A stretch of DNA of 51,115 bases from Mucilaginibacter sp. (GCA_028287975.1 JAQBOP010000186.1:1-51115), one strand, 5' to 3'; shown: positions 10,301 to 16,763, counted from the stretch's first letter. Translations and numbers: made by a program. Notes: generated from the letters alone by a model not told the origin.

Positions 10301-10623
10301 GGTGTGAAGATCTTTACTTTACCAAAGGGCATATCATCGATACCGATGTTGCCGATAAAGGCACGGTTAATGCCTACCCGTTTCATGGCTTCCAGGTCTT
10401 TGATCACGCCTTCTTTTGAGATATTGTCTGACAGCCAGTACCAGTACACACTGGTTTGGATGTTGTCAGGCACGGTAATAAACCCGGTTTCGATGGATTT
10501 AAAATTGGTCATTGCCGCGTTGGGCACGGCTTTAACCTGCGCTCTGCTGCCGGTAGTAAAAACCACAGAAAACAACAGACAAACAAAAAAGAATTTAAGC
10601 AATACAGCCCTGTTTAAGCTCAT
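7357..10623 (-). CDS. GH106-like alpha-L-rhamnosidase
   Basis: This large secreted enzyme of 1088 aa has a signal peptide (hydrophobic residues 8-28, ending SRAQ). The N-terminal part begins with SVYWYWLSDNISKEGVIKDL, followed by GINRAFIGNIG and IEIGLFNSPGWSQSGGPWV, phrases characteristic of GH106 rhamnosidases. The central barrel holds acidic motifs VTVEDSYETGG and FWSEGDLGDIE that are candidates for the catalytic glutamates. The C-terminus has a beta-sandwich with VKVNGVDVGGAWTPPYQL, a galactose-binding-like module. GH106 enzymes release alpha-L-rhamnose from pectin side chains such as rhamnogalacturonan II, in the periplasm. It is the first gene of a three-gene operon and has a 719-base gene-free region upstream. 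Length is normal for the family. Confidence 0.88.
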   Translation of the reverse strand: MSLNRAVLLKFFFVCLLFSVVFTTGSRAQVKAVPNAAMTNFKSIETGFITVPDNIQTSVYWYWLSDNISKEGVIKDLEAMKRVGINRAFIGNIGIDDMPFGKVKIFTPEWWDIIHTALKTATRLNIEIGLFNSPGWSQSGGPWVKPEQAMRYLTSSQTMVKGPMAFNKMLEKPVPVFQDVKVIAYPVADGFGQSITDLKPTLSSVPSVESLNNLMDNDEATNVKIPRGAPFALTISTAQAFTARSILITPAQVGLSFEGDFQAKVNGEFTTVKHFSVDRGNTALNVGFSPYGPAAISIPATTATDFRVVFSRVSDNCKISEIKLSATPMVENYIEKTEAKMWQTPHPFWDAYQWVPQPVVDNDKYVVDPNKVIDISKYMAADGTLKWDVPAGNWIIERTGMTPTGVKNSPATPEGTGLETDKMSTTHITEHFKAFLGEIMKRIPAEDRKTWKVTVEDSYETGGQNWTDELINEFKETYHYDPVPFIPVMQGKVVGSEDHSDRFLWDLRRLIADDVSYKYVGGLRDISHKYGLTTWLENYGHWGYPGEFLQYGGQSDEIGGEFWSEGDLGDIENKAASSSAHIYGKTKVSAESFTAAGDAFSRYPAMFKKRGDRFFTEGINNTLLHVYIEQPNDDKLPGLNTWFGVEFNRLNTWFFDMDIFLKYSKRCNMMLQQGIYVADVAYFIGEDAPKMTGVVDPALPQGYSFDYINGEVIKSRLTVKDGKLTLPNGINYSILVLPKLETIRPELLERLKDLVSQGAVILGPKPSRSPSLQGYPQADKQVQSLADELWGKIDGTNVKVNHYGKGMVLSGMDMQQALDLVKVVPDAKVTQSDSILFIHRAADGGSIYFVSNQKTKTVNISPQFRINGKQPELWNAVTGDIRNLPSYYQANGTTTVPLKLAPYESAFIVFRKDGVKKDTSRSNYPQASKAIAINKPWTVNFDSKMRGPAKPVIFETLTDWSLNKNDSIKYYSGTAFYHNKFNIATLAKGTNYILDLGLARAIAKVKVNGVDVGGAWTPPYQLDITRALKPGVNTIEVKVVNTWVNRLIGDSKLPTDQRKVSAIVMPNMGKGLESSGLLGPVKISAIKY

Positions 10624-10801
10624 GAGATGATTATTTAAGTACGAATATAATTGGTTTATAATTTAACTATAATCCTGGTAAGTTATAGTTATCAAACATA
10701 ATGTTAAGCAAAATAGAATCCATCCTGTACTGTCATGACCTCACCTGAAAATATGGATTACCCGGACCAAGGGTAAACCCAAAAGCGGACAAGACTCTTG
10801 T

Positions 10802-10897
10802 TTTGTTTCACGAAAGTGTGAAACAGATGAAACAAGTGAAACAAGATTTTGAGTTAATTACCTGTAAATAAAGAATTTGCCAAAAACCGGTGAAACA
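10802..10897. repeat. TGAAACA motif array with 9-base spacing
   Basis: TGAAACA occurs at 10817, 10826 and 10835, exactly 9 bases apart, once more at 10891, and in inverted form at 10802-10808. The first inverted and direct copies form a TGTTTCAC...GTGAAACA hairpin. It could be a degenerate minisatellite or a set of protein-binding sites. Confidence 0.5.
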
Positions 10898-11043
10898 AAA
10901 TGTAACAACTTTTAAGTCAGTAAAAGTTAGGTTCAAATTATGTTAATCGGTTGATAATCAAATGGTGCACAATTTATGTTTTGCGTTGATATGAGGAACG
11001 CTCTAAAGACTCTTCTTTGCTACCTATTTGCCGTTAAGAGTGT

Positions 11044-11075
11044 GAGCACGCAACGTTCTTTTCGCCGCTGCATGC
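11044..11075 (+). repeat. Imperfect direct repeat, copy 1
   Basis: This 32-base stretch matches 11201-11232 at 24 of 32 positions without gaps, ending in the identical decamer CGCTGCATGC. It may be a decayed intergenic repeat family. Confidence 0.4.
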
Positions 11076-11110
11076 CCGCGCCGGTTGATGCAATTTGCGT
11101 CAGTTTCCGT

Positions 11111-11140
11111 CAATAAATTGCAGTAAAAAACAATTTATTG
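11111..11140. repeat. 10-bp perfect inverted repeat
   Basis: CAATAAATTG at 11111-11120 is the exact inverse of CAATTTATTG at 11131-11140, with a 10-base spacer. The stem is AT-rich and has no U-tract on either side that would make it a clear terminator. Confidence 0.5.
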
Positions 11141-11200
11141 CATTAATATGCTGTTTTTGTATTTAATGCTCATTGCTGAGATATATTTGTTGTTAGGCAC

Positions 11201-11232
11201 GAGTACGCTAACCTCATGTCGTCGCTGCATGC
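11201..11232 (+). repeat. Imperfect direct repeat, copy 2
   Basis: This is the second copy of the 32-base repeat described at 11044-11075, sharing 24 of 32 bases and the CGCTGCATGC end. Confidence 0.4.
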
Positions 11233-11330
11233 GCCAACCTTGGAGAAATCGCACAGGGCCCCAGGCCGCTAATAAAGTTTGTCTAACCTATTCTTAAAAC
11301 TGAACATTACTTTTAATAAATTAATTTCGC

Positions 11331-11338
11331 TATTTTTG
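11331..11338 (+). promoter_or_regulatory. Possible -7 element next to the antitoxin-like start
   Basis: TATTTTTG fits TAnnTTTG and lies only 4 bases before the ATG at 11343. If used, transcription would begin at or within the start codon, giving a leaderless message. It may equally be chance in AT-rich DNA. Confidence 0.25.
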
Positions 11339-11342
11339 ATAT

Positions 11343-11546
11343 ATGGTGATTGAGAAAACAAATAACGAGATCATATTTCGCTTACCTGCTGATATTGATA
11401 CTACCGGATTTGAACGGATAGTAAATTATCTTAAGTACAAGGAAGCTATCAGAAAAAGTGCAGGCACCGATGCGCAAGCCAATAAACTGGCAGACGAGTC
11501 GAAAAAACGCTGGTGGGCAGAAAATAAAGCCAGGTTTATTAAGTGA
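11343..11546 (+). CDS. Small antitoxin-like protein without toxin partner
   Basis: This 67-aa protein begins MVIEKTNNEIIFRLPADID, continues with a helical FERIVNYLKYKEAIRK and ends KKRWWAENKARFIK. This layout, a short beta strand followed by a helix and a tryptophan-rich tail, is what small Bacteroidota antitoxins that pair with PIN or RelE toxins look like; the beta strand would dimerise and bind DNA, and the tail would cap the toxin. That assignment rests on memory of the family style and not on a search. No toxin gene follows: the next 145 bases are non-coding and lead into the inverted repeat of the GIY-YIG unit. It may be an orphan or relic antitoxin, or an unrelated small protein. Confidence 0.55.
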   Translation: MVIEKTNNEIIFRLPADIDTTGFERIVNYLKYKEAIRKSAGTDAQANKLADESKKRWWAENKARFIK

Positions 11547-11599
11547 AATTGCGGACTGTGGTCGCCTCGCCACTTCCTGATCCCTACTTCTCTCCACCA

Positions 11600-11628
11600 C
11601 GTCATTGCGAGGAACGAAGCAATCTCTA
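11600..11628 (+). repeat. 29-bp inverted repeat, left end of GIY-YIG unit
   Basis: The repeat contains the core GTCATTGCGAGGAACGAAGC, itself partly palindromic (TTGC...GCAA), and matches the right end perfectly in inverted orientation. Repeats of this style are scattered in intergenic DNA of many bacteria. Confidence 0.9.
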
Positions 11629-11691
11629 CGGCGGACATTCACTCAACGTGATCTCGTCCTAAGATTATCGCACAAATCACTATTTTAGGGG

Positions 11692-11994
11692 ATGGTATTT
11701 CAGCAAGGCGGATGCGTCTACATCATGACCAACAAGCTAAACTCAGTTTTATACGTTGGCGTAAGTTCTGACTTGACAGGTCGTGTATGGGATCATAAAA
11801 ATAAAACATATCCTAAAAGTTTTACCGCTAGGTATAACTGCAATAAGCTGGTTTATTATTTTTTTTACCCACGTATTGAAGAAGCTATTAATGCCGAACA
11901 ACTATTAAAGGGAAGCAACCGAAAGCACAAACAGCAATTGGTTACTGCTTTAAATCCGGAATGGAAAGATTTATATGATTCGTTATTGGACTGA
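11692..11994 (+). CDS. GIY-YIG nuclease family protein
   Basis: This 100-aa protein consists of a single GIY-YIG domain of the short stand-alone (UvrC N-terminal/YhbQ-like) type. The VYI motif is at 9-11 and YVG at 21-23; the catalytic arginine is R31 (TGRVWDHK) with H35, and the metal-binding glutamate is E69 (AINAEQLLKGSNR). All expected catalytic residues are present, so it could nick or cut DNA. The C-terminus ends in the family's typical NPEWKDLYDSL. The chosen ATG gives the full first strand; an alternative start at IMTNK would remove it. The gene sits between perfect 29-bp inverted repeats and converges on the GH5-like gene. Its biological role is not established for this family. Confidence 0.88.
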   Translation: MVFQQGGCVYIMTNKLNSVLYVGVSSDLTGRVWDHKNKTYPKSFTARYNCNKLVYYFFYPRIEEAINAEQLLKGSNRKHKQQLVTALNPEWKDLYDSLLD

Positions 11995-12020
11995 GATTTT
12001 TCTTATTTGATTAGCTTACT

Positions 12021-12049
12021 TAGAGATTGCTTCGTTCCTCGCAATGACG
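12021..12049 (-). repeat. 29-bp inverted repeat, right end of GIY-YIG unit
   Basis: This is the exact reverse complement of 11600-11628. It begins 27 bases after the GIY-YIG stop codon. Confidence 0.9.
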
Positions 12050-12060
12050 CGCGGGAATAA

Positions 12061-12121
12061 GGTATTTCATGCACAACCCTCAATCCGCTAATAACAAAAA
12101 GAGGGCTGCGCATGAAATGCC
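12061..12121. repeat. Long imperfect hairpin between convergent genes
   Basis: Arms 12061-12081 and 12101-12121 pair at 18 of 21 positions around a 19-base loop. The hairpin lies between the convergent GIY-YIG and GH5-like genes, 11 bases after the GH5-like stop on the minus strand, and could act as a terminator for either, although a strong U-tract is missing. Confidence 0.6.
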
Positions 12122-12132
12122 GCGGATTATAT

Positions 12133-13215
12133 TTATTTCTCCGACGTCAACTTTCTAATCAGATCAGTTTCTTCAACTTTATACGGCGTACCATCCTGGC
12201 GGAAAATATCATGGAACCATAGTTTTGGTTCTTCGCCGCCCGGCATCGGGGCGTCCCAGGCATAAATGGTATTGGTTTTACCCATTACAAAGCCCCAGTT
12301 AATGGCGCCTACATGTTCGCGTTTCAGCATCGGCATTACCGTACCAAAAGTACTGTTACGCGGACGGGCCATATATTCGGTGCAGATCAGCGGTTTGCCA
12401 TGCGTTTTTAACAGTTGCACTACGCGCAGGTGTGCCGCTTCTTCGTCGTAATTATGATAGGTGATCACATCTGAATTTTGAACCTGGTAGGCGTTTAACT
12501 TCTCAAATGTCCAATCCCACAAACCTGCCGACACCGGCTGATCAGGGCGCACTTCATGTGCCCAGGCAAATACATTTTGCAGCAAAGGCAATGACGACTC
12601 TTTTTTACCGCTGTTGCCCGGCTCGTTAAACAGGTCCCACAATAAAATACGTTTGTCGTGCGCGAAGGTGGTCAATACGTCTTTTACGTAATGCTCCAAC
12701 AAAGGCATTTCTTTAGGGTCCTTAAGCGCGGGTACGCCCGGGTCCTGCATCCAGCCGGAGTTGTGTACGCCTGTTTTAACCGCGGGCTGTTTACCCGGTT
12801 TCGGGTCGGGGTTCCAGCAATCATCAAAAAACACCAGGATAGGCTGAATGTGATGCTTATCGGCAACAGCCAAAAACTCGGCAACGCGCGATTTAAAACC
12901 TTTTGGGTCCTGCGTGTAAGCTACGCTGTGTAAAAATACACGCATGGTATTAAAGCCGATGCCTTCGGCATAGCCCAACTCGCGGTCGATGGTTTTCAGG
13001 TCGAACGTATCGGCCTGCCACATTTCTAACTGGTTGATGGCGTTGCTGGGTATGAAGTTGGCCCCGGCTATCCAGGGGTGCTGGCTGTACCATTGGTTAG
13101 CTTTGGCAGCCGACCAGATCTTTTCCGTCACCACAGTTTTAGACTGCGCCTTAACAGAAAATACTGCCAATGCGCATATAGCTCCGGTTAATATTATATT
13201 TTTTATTGTTTTCAT
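12133..13215 (-). CDS. Secreted GH5-family glycoside hydrolase (cellulase/mannanase-like)
   Basis: This 360-aa protein has a signal peptide ending in VKAQ (residue 24) and then a single TIM-barrel catalytic domain. The start of the barrel shows NTMRVFLH, the acid/base glutamate is E198 in LLWDLFNEPG, the conserved HN of the active site is in VITYHNYD, and the nucleophile is E280 in LICTEYMAR. These mark clan GH-A, most like GH5. Substrate could be a beta-glucan, xylan or mannan and is not decided by the motifs. It is monocistronic on the minus strand, divergent from the secreted enzyme at 13497, and the two share a promoter region containing a hairpin repeat. Confidence 0.85.
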   Translation of the reverse strand: MKTIKNIILTGAICALAVFSVKAQSKTVVTEKIWSAAKANQWYSQHPWIAGANFIPSNAINQLEMWQADTFDLKTIDRELGYAEGIGFNTMRVFLHSVAYTQDPKGFKSRVAEFLAVADKHHIQPILVFFDDCWNPDPKPGKQPAVKTGVHNSGWMQDPGVPALKDPKEMPLLEHYVKDVLTTFAHDKRILLWDLFNEPGNSGKKESSLPLLQNVFAWAHEVRPDQPVSAGLWDWTFEKLNAYQVQNSDVITYHNYDEEAAHLRVVQLLKTHGKPLICTEYMARPRNSTFGTVMPMLKREHVGAINWGFVMGKTNTIYAWDAPMPGGEEPKLWFHDIFRQDGTPYKVEETDLIRKLTSEK

Positions 13216-13280
13216 CGTGAATTAATTGGTCTGCTAATATAGTAAAAGATTAAAATAAGAAAACCTCTTGCTCGGTATAA

Positions 13281-13373
13281 GCCCCACCTAAATCCTCCCC
13301 GGTAGGGAGGACTTAAAAAATAAACGCCTAAGAAGTTAAAGTCTCCCCTACCGGGGGAGATTTAGAGGGGGCT
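13281..13373. repeat. Intergenic inverted repeat, CACCTAAATCCTC family, copy 1
   Basis: Left arm 13281-13314 and right arm 13338-13373 are near-complementary and flank a 23-base loop. The arm beginning GCCCCACCTAAATCCTCCCC resembles the repeat at 39150-39240, so at least two copies of this family lie in the window. Such repeats are common in Sphingobacteriaceae intergenic DNA. Confidence 0.75.
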
Positions 13374-13448
13374 CTATGCGCCTGTGGCGGAAAGAGGGTG
13401 TATATATCCTTCAAGACAGTACAGGACGGCTAATCACTCTGCTTATAT

Positions 13449-13456
13449 TATGTTTG
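13449..13456 (+). promoter_or_regulatory. Possible -7 element for the secreted enzyme at 13497
   Basis: TATGTTTG fits TAnnTTTG and would place the transcript start near 13463, about 34 bases before the ATG. No clear -33 box was found. Confidence 0.35.
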
Positions 13457-13496
13457 TTTATCCAAATTATGCACTTAGCAATTCATCGCTGCACTT

Positions 13497-15179
13497 ATGA
13501 TCAAAAACATTAACAACATCAGCAAAAACCTGCTGACGGGACTACTATGCCTGGGTAGCCTTTCCGCCACGGCACAAGGCGTTAAACTGCAACAGCCCGC
13601 CCCCAAAATAGTCAACATTGTAAACTTTATCCGCCTGCTTGAACCGCGCGATGAAAAAATAACCGAAGATGTGCTGTACCAGACCGTGGTAAAGCAGGTA
13701 GAGATCATGAAGAAATATCATTTGGGCGGCACCTTCCTGTTGCAATACGATGCCCTGATGGATAAACGTTACCAAACCCTATTGGCCGGTTTACCCAAAG
13801 GCAGCTTTGAAATTGGCGCCTGGTGGGAGATCCCGCAGCCCTTGGTTGAAAATGCCGGCATGAAATGGCGCGGCCGTTACCCGTGGGACTGGCGCGCTAA
13901 CATTGGCTTTTCTACAGGCTATACGCCTGCCGAGCGCGAGAAGATCATAGACGTTTATTTCAGGGACTTTAAAAACGTATTTGGTTATTATCCTAAATCT
14001 GTCGCGTCGTGGTTTATTGACGCGTACAGTTTGAATTATATGTACCAGAAATACCATATCGTGGCATCTGCCAACTGTAAGGACCAATATGGCACCGATG
14101 GCTACACCTTATGGGGCGGCTACTGGAACCAGGCTTATTACCCAAGCAAGATCAATTCTTACATGCCGGCGCAACATGCCGATCAGCAGATCCCGGTACC
14201 TATCTTCCGGATGTTGGGCAGCGACCCGGTACGGCAGTATGATACCGGGATCAGTTCATCCCGCCAGGGGGTAATTACGCTTGAGCCGGTTTATAATTTC
14301 GGCGGTGGCGACGCGGGTTGGGTTAACTGGTTCTTTAAAGCTTTAACTGATGATAATTCGGTCAACTTTAATTATACCCAGGCCGGCCAGGAAAACTCTT
14401 TCACCTGGGATGCTATGAAAAAAGGCTTTGAGATCCAGATGCCTTTGATAGCCAAATTGCGCGACGAGCATAAGGTGAGGGTGGAAACCATGGAGCAATC
14501 GGGTACCTGGTTCAAAAAGAATTTTAAGGTAACGCCGCCTACCTCATTTACGGTAAGTAAAGACATTGAGGGCAGCGACCTGAAAACAGCCTGGTACAAC
14601 AGCCGCTTTTACCGCATCAATATCCTTTGGGAACATAATAACCTGCGCATCCGTGATATTCATTTATTTGACGAGAAGTTTCCGTCGGTTTATGAAACAC
14701 AGCCGGTAACCTCAAACGAGTGCGTGTTTTTTACCCTGCCGATTGTTGATGGCTATATTTGGAGCAAACCCAACGATTTAGCCGGTTTACGCATTAAAGC
14801 CATGATTGACGGCAAGGAAGTTTTGCTGGAAGGCGGCGACCCTAAGTTCAGCAAAACCAAAACCGGCGCATTGCACATTTCATGGCCATTAACAACCGTT
14901 AAAGGCACATTAGAAATTGACATGGCCGAAAGCCAGATCAAAATGAACCTGATAAGTAAAACCAAAACAGACTGGTATTTTGACCTGCACGCCACACCGG
15001 GCGCTAAATTACCGTTTGAAAATATAGGCTCAACAGCATTGACCTGTAAGTTTGAGGATACCAACTACGCGTTAAAGGCCATGAAAGGGAACTTCTCGAA
15101 ACCTGACAACGGTTCTATATTGAGGTTAAAGCCGCAAATGAATACCATAGTTTTAAATTTGGCTGATATAACGAATTGA
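13497..15179 (+). CDS. Secreted putative carbohydrate-active enzyme, class unassigned
   Basis: This 560-aa protein has a signal peptide ending in SATAQ (about residue 27). The N-terminal 300 residues look like a barrel: KIVNIVNFIRLLEPRD, GGTFLLQYDALMD, FEIGAWWEIPQPLVE and SVASWFIDAYSLNYM, rich in tryptophan and acidic residues as in glycoside hydrolases or NodB-like deacetylases. The C-terminal half is beta-rich and could be a carbohydrate-binding sandwich. I do not recognise a named CAZy family; the neighbours (GH5-like, DUF1080, GH32, GH2) make a role in polysaccharide breakdown likely. The start was chosen for the signal peptide and the -7 element upstream. The 181-aa unknown gene follows after 12 bases. 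Confidence 0.65.
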   Translation: MIKNINNISKNLLTGLLCLGSLSATAQGVKLQQPAPKIVNIVNFIRLLEPRDEKITEDVLYQTVVKQVEIMKKYHLGGTFLLQYDALMDKRYQTLLAGLPKGSFEIGAWWEIPQPLVENAGMKWRGRYPWDWRANIGFSTGYTPAEREKIIDVYFRDFKNVFGYYPKSVASWFIDAYSLNYMYQKYHIVASANCKDQYGTDGYTLWGGYWNQAYYPSKINSYMPAQHADQQIPVPIFRMLGSDPVRQYDTGISSSRQGVITLEPVYNFGGGDAGWVNWFFKALTDDNSVNFNYTQAGQENSFTWDAMKKGFEIQMPLIAKLRDEHKVRVETMEQSGTWFKKNFKVTPPTSFTVSKDIEGSDLKTAWYNSRFYRINILWEHNNLRIRDIHLFDEKFPSVYETQPVTSNECVFFTLPIVDGYIWSKPNDLAGLRIKAMIDGKEVLLEGGDPKFSKTKTGALHISWPLTTVKGTLEIDMAESQIKMNLISKTKTDWYFDLHATPGAKLPFENIGSTALTCKFEDTNYALKAMKGNFSKPDNGSILRLKPQMNTIVLNLADITN

Positions 15180-15191
15180 TAATATATATTT

Positions 15192-15737
15192 ATGATCGAT
15201 CAAGAACGCAGAAAAAAACTTGCTTTGCATTTACGACACTTGTCTGTTGGAGTGATAACTAATGATGATTTCGAGAGCAATGTAATGGATGATGTTACTA
15301 ATGGCTGGTCACCTGAACAATATTATCGTGCTAAAGAAGCAAAGTCAGACGATCCAATAATTACCCCAATGTTAGAGCTGTGCTGGGGCTTATACAGTGA
15401 CACGAAAAATTATCGTCTTAAGGGACGAGACCAATTATCAGACGAAACTCTTAAAGTGATAGCACGTTGCATTTTATTTCTCCATTCTGACGAAGAATAC
15501 GAATGGCCATATTTTGATTCTACCCATCCAATCTTTAAATTCTCGTTAAAGGACTTTGTTAAAGCTATTTTAACCTTGGGCCAGCATTATCGGGATAAAA
15601 AATTTGAGCGGGAGCAATCGTACATAGATTTTCAGAAAACAGGTGATTATGATTACTGGCCATTTTTAAAAAAGGCTGATTATCTTGAAGAATTAAATAA
15701 TCAACCATTTCTTGCACCAAAAAGCGCAACTATTTAA
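15192..15737 (+). CDS. Hypothetical cytoplasmic protein, 181 aa
   Basis: The protein has no signal peptide or membrane segment and is therefore unlike both neighbours, which are secreted. It begins MIDQERRKKLALHLRHLSVG and contains NGWSPEQYYRA, DEEYEWPYF and FVKAILTLGQHYRDKKFE, with many acidic and aromatic residues; a helical fold is likely. Base composition is more AT-rich than the adjoining CAZyme genes. It starts 12 bases after the preceding stop and ends 42 bases before the DUF1080 gene, so it is probably cotranscribed. I recognise no family; small acidic helical proteins of this look include immunity proteins, but nothing here proves that. Confidence 0.7.
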   Translation: MIDQERRKKLALHLRHLSVGVITNDDFESNVMDDVTNGWSPEQYYRAKEAKSDDPIITPMLELCWGLYSDTKNYRLKGRDQLSDETLKVIARCILFLHSDEEYEWPYFDSTHPIFKFSLKDFVKAILTLGQHYRDKKFEREQSYIDFQKTGDYDYWPFLKKADYLEELNNQPFLAPKSATI

Positions 15738-15779
15738 AAAACATTACTTCAACCGGTCTATGATATTAATCTCAAAATT

Positions 15780-16592
15780 ATGAAACTAAAATATGCCGCA
15801 ATGCTTTGCCTGCTTGCTGCCGCGACAACCGTATCCGCGCAGAAAAAGCCGGCAAAACCAAAGTACTATAATGATCCGTTTACACAGCCAGCGCCTTTAG
15901 ATTTTAATGACCATGAAGGCTATGTTTCTTTATTTGACGGATCGACTTTAAAGGACTGGGACGGTAACCTGAAATTTTGGCGGGTAGAGGACGGCGCGAT
16001 AGTAGGCGAGTCGAACGAAAAGAACCCGAGCGGTAATAGTTATTTGGTTTACCGGGGGATGAAAGCCAAAGACTTTACCCTGAAATTCGAGATCAAGGTT
16101 GATGGTGAAGGCGGCAGTGGTATTCAATACCGCAGTCAAACAGGCGTTCCTTGGCGTTTCCCTATTGCTGATAACGTAACGGCCAACGTTGGCCCGGTTA
16201 ATTTAAACTGGATGATGACCGGCCCGCAGGCCGATTTCTGGCCGTCGGCTAAATATTGGACAGGACAGTTTTATTCAGAAAATACGCCTATGCGGATACT
16301 GGCCTGGCGCGGGCAGGTGGTTGAAGGATTCAGCACCAAATCAAAACGCCTGATGGGTAACATTGGCGATATTATGGACCTGTCCAAATTTGTTAAAAAA
16401 GACGACTGGAACCAATACACCGTGATAGCCCGGGGTGGAGTTTGTATCCACATTATCAACGGGCAGGTTATGGCGGTAATGATAGACGACGACCCAAAAT
16501 CGTCAAATAATCAGTCCGGCTATATCGGGATAGAGATCGAATCTATCACCAAGATCCGGGTCAGAAATATGTGGATCAAAAAATTGAAATGA
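15780..16592 (+). CDS. Secreted DUF1080 (3-keto-disaccharide hydrolase) protein
   Basis: This 270-aa protein has a signal peptide ending in TVSAQ (residue 21) and one DUF1080 jelly-roll domain (about 45-268). Typical family phrases are FNDHEGYVSLFDGSTLKDWD, WRVEDGAIVGES, FEIKVDGEGGSGIQYRS and GYIGIEIES. Some members of this family hydrolyse 3-keto-disaccharides or 3-keto-glucosides after oxidation of the sugar, in the periplasm; many are uncharacterised. No 3-keto-sugar oxidoreductase of the Gfo/Idh type is seen in the window, so the source of a keto-sugar would lie elsewhere. It is the last gene of the plus-strand group starting at 13497 and converges on the GH32 gene. Confidence 0.88.
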   Translation: MKLKYAAMLCLLAAATTVSAQKKPAKPKYYNDPFTQPAPLDFNDHEGYVSLFDGSTLKDWDGNLKFWRVEDGAIVGESNEKNPSGNSYLVYRGMKAKDFTLKFEIKVDGEGGSGIQYRSQTGVPWRFPIADNVTANVGPVNLNWMMTGPQADFWPSAKYWTGQFYSENTPMRILAWRGQVVEGFSTKSKRLMGNIGDIMDLSKFVKKDDWNQYTVIARGGVCIHIINGQVMAVMIDDDPKSSNNQSGYIGIEIESITKIRVRNMWIKKLK

Positions 16593-16644
16593 CAATGCAT
16601 TAGGTTTATCAAAATATAAATTGAATGCCTTAAATAACAATTTA

Positions 16645-16731
16645 TTCTTTGCGATCTTTGTGTCTTCTTTGCGAATCTTTGCGTTTATTTTAACCACAGA
16701 GATTCGCAAAGAGAGACAGAGAAACACAGAG
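16645..16731. repeat. Intergenic inverted repeat, CTTTGCG/CGCAAAG family
   Basis: Left arm 16645-16684 with repeated CTTTGCGAATCTTTGCG-like words pairs with right arm 16692-16731 (ACCACAGAGATTCGCAAAGA...). It lies between the convergent DUF1080 and GH32 genes and may end transcription of both. Confidence 0.7.
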
Positions 16732-16763
16732 CTATTTATTTTGATATGATCTATGTTGTTGAT

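Larger units (their letters stand above)
10624..11342. other. 719-base gene-free region with small repeats
   Basis: No convincing gene was found here. The region separates the divergent GH106 operon and the antitoxin-like gene, so it must hold promoters for both. Visible structure includes a TGAAACA array at 10802-10897, an imperfect 32-bp direct repeat at 11044-11075 and 11201-11232, and a 10-bp inverted repeat at 11111-11120/11131-11140. A minus-strand TATGTTTG at 10693-10700 could be the -7 element of the GH106 operon, with a leader of about 63 bases. Confidence 0.6.
11600..12049. mobile_element. Putative GIY-YIG unit bounded by 29-bp inverted repeats
   Basis: The two ends, 11600-11628 and 12021-12049, are exact reverse complements over 29 bases, and identity stops at both edges. 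They enclose 392 bases holding one complete gene, the GIY-YIG nuclease at 11692-11994. No target-site duplication is obvious at the outer borders. The arrangement is that of a minimal non-autonomous or nuclease-mobilised repeat, but mobility is an inference from structure only. Confidence 0.5.

Noticed and set aside
10175-10630. 151-codon plus-strand frame over the GH106 start
   Set aside because: Antisense to the N-terminal part of a well-supported GH106 protein.
11600-12049. Classical insertion sequence or homing endonuclease in an intron
   Set aside because: There is no DDE or HUH transposase, no target-site duplication was seen, and the unit is not inside a gene or intron; so it is only called a putative unit.
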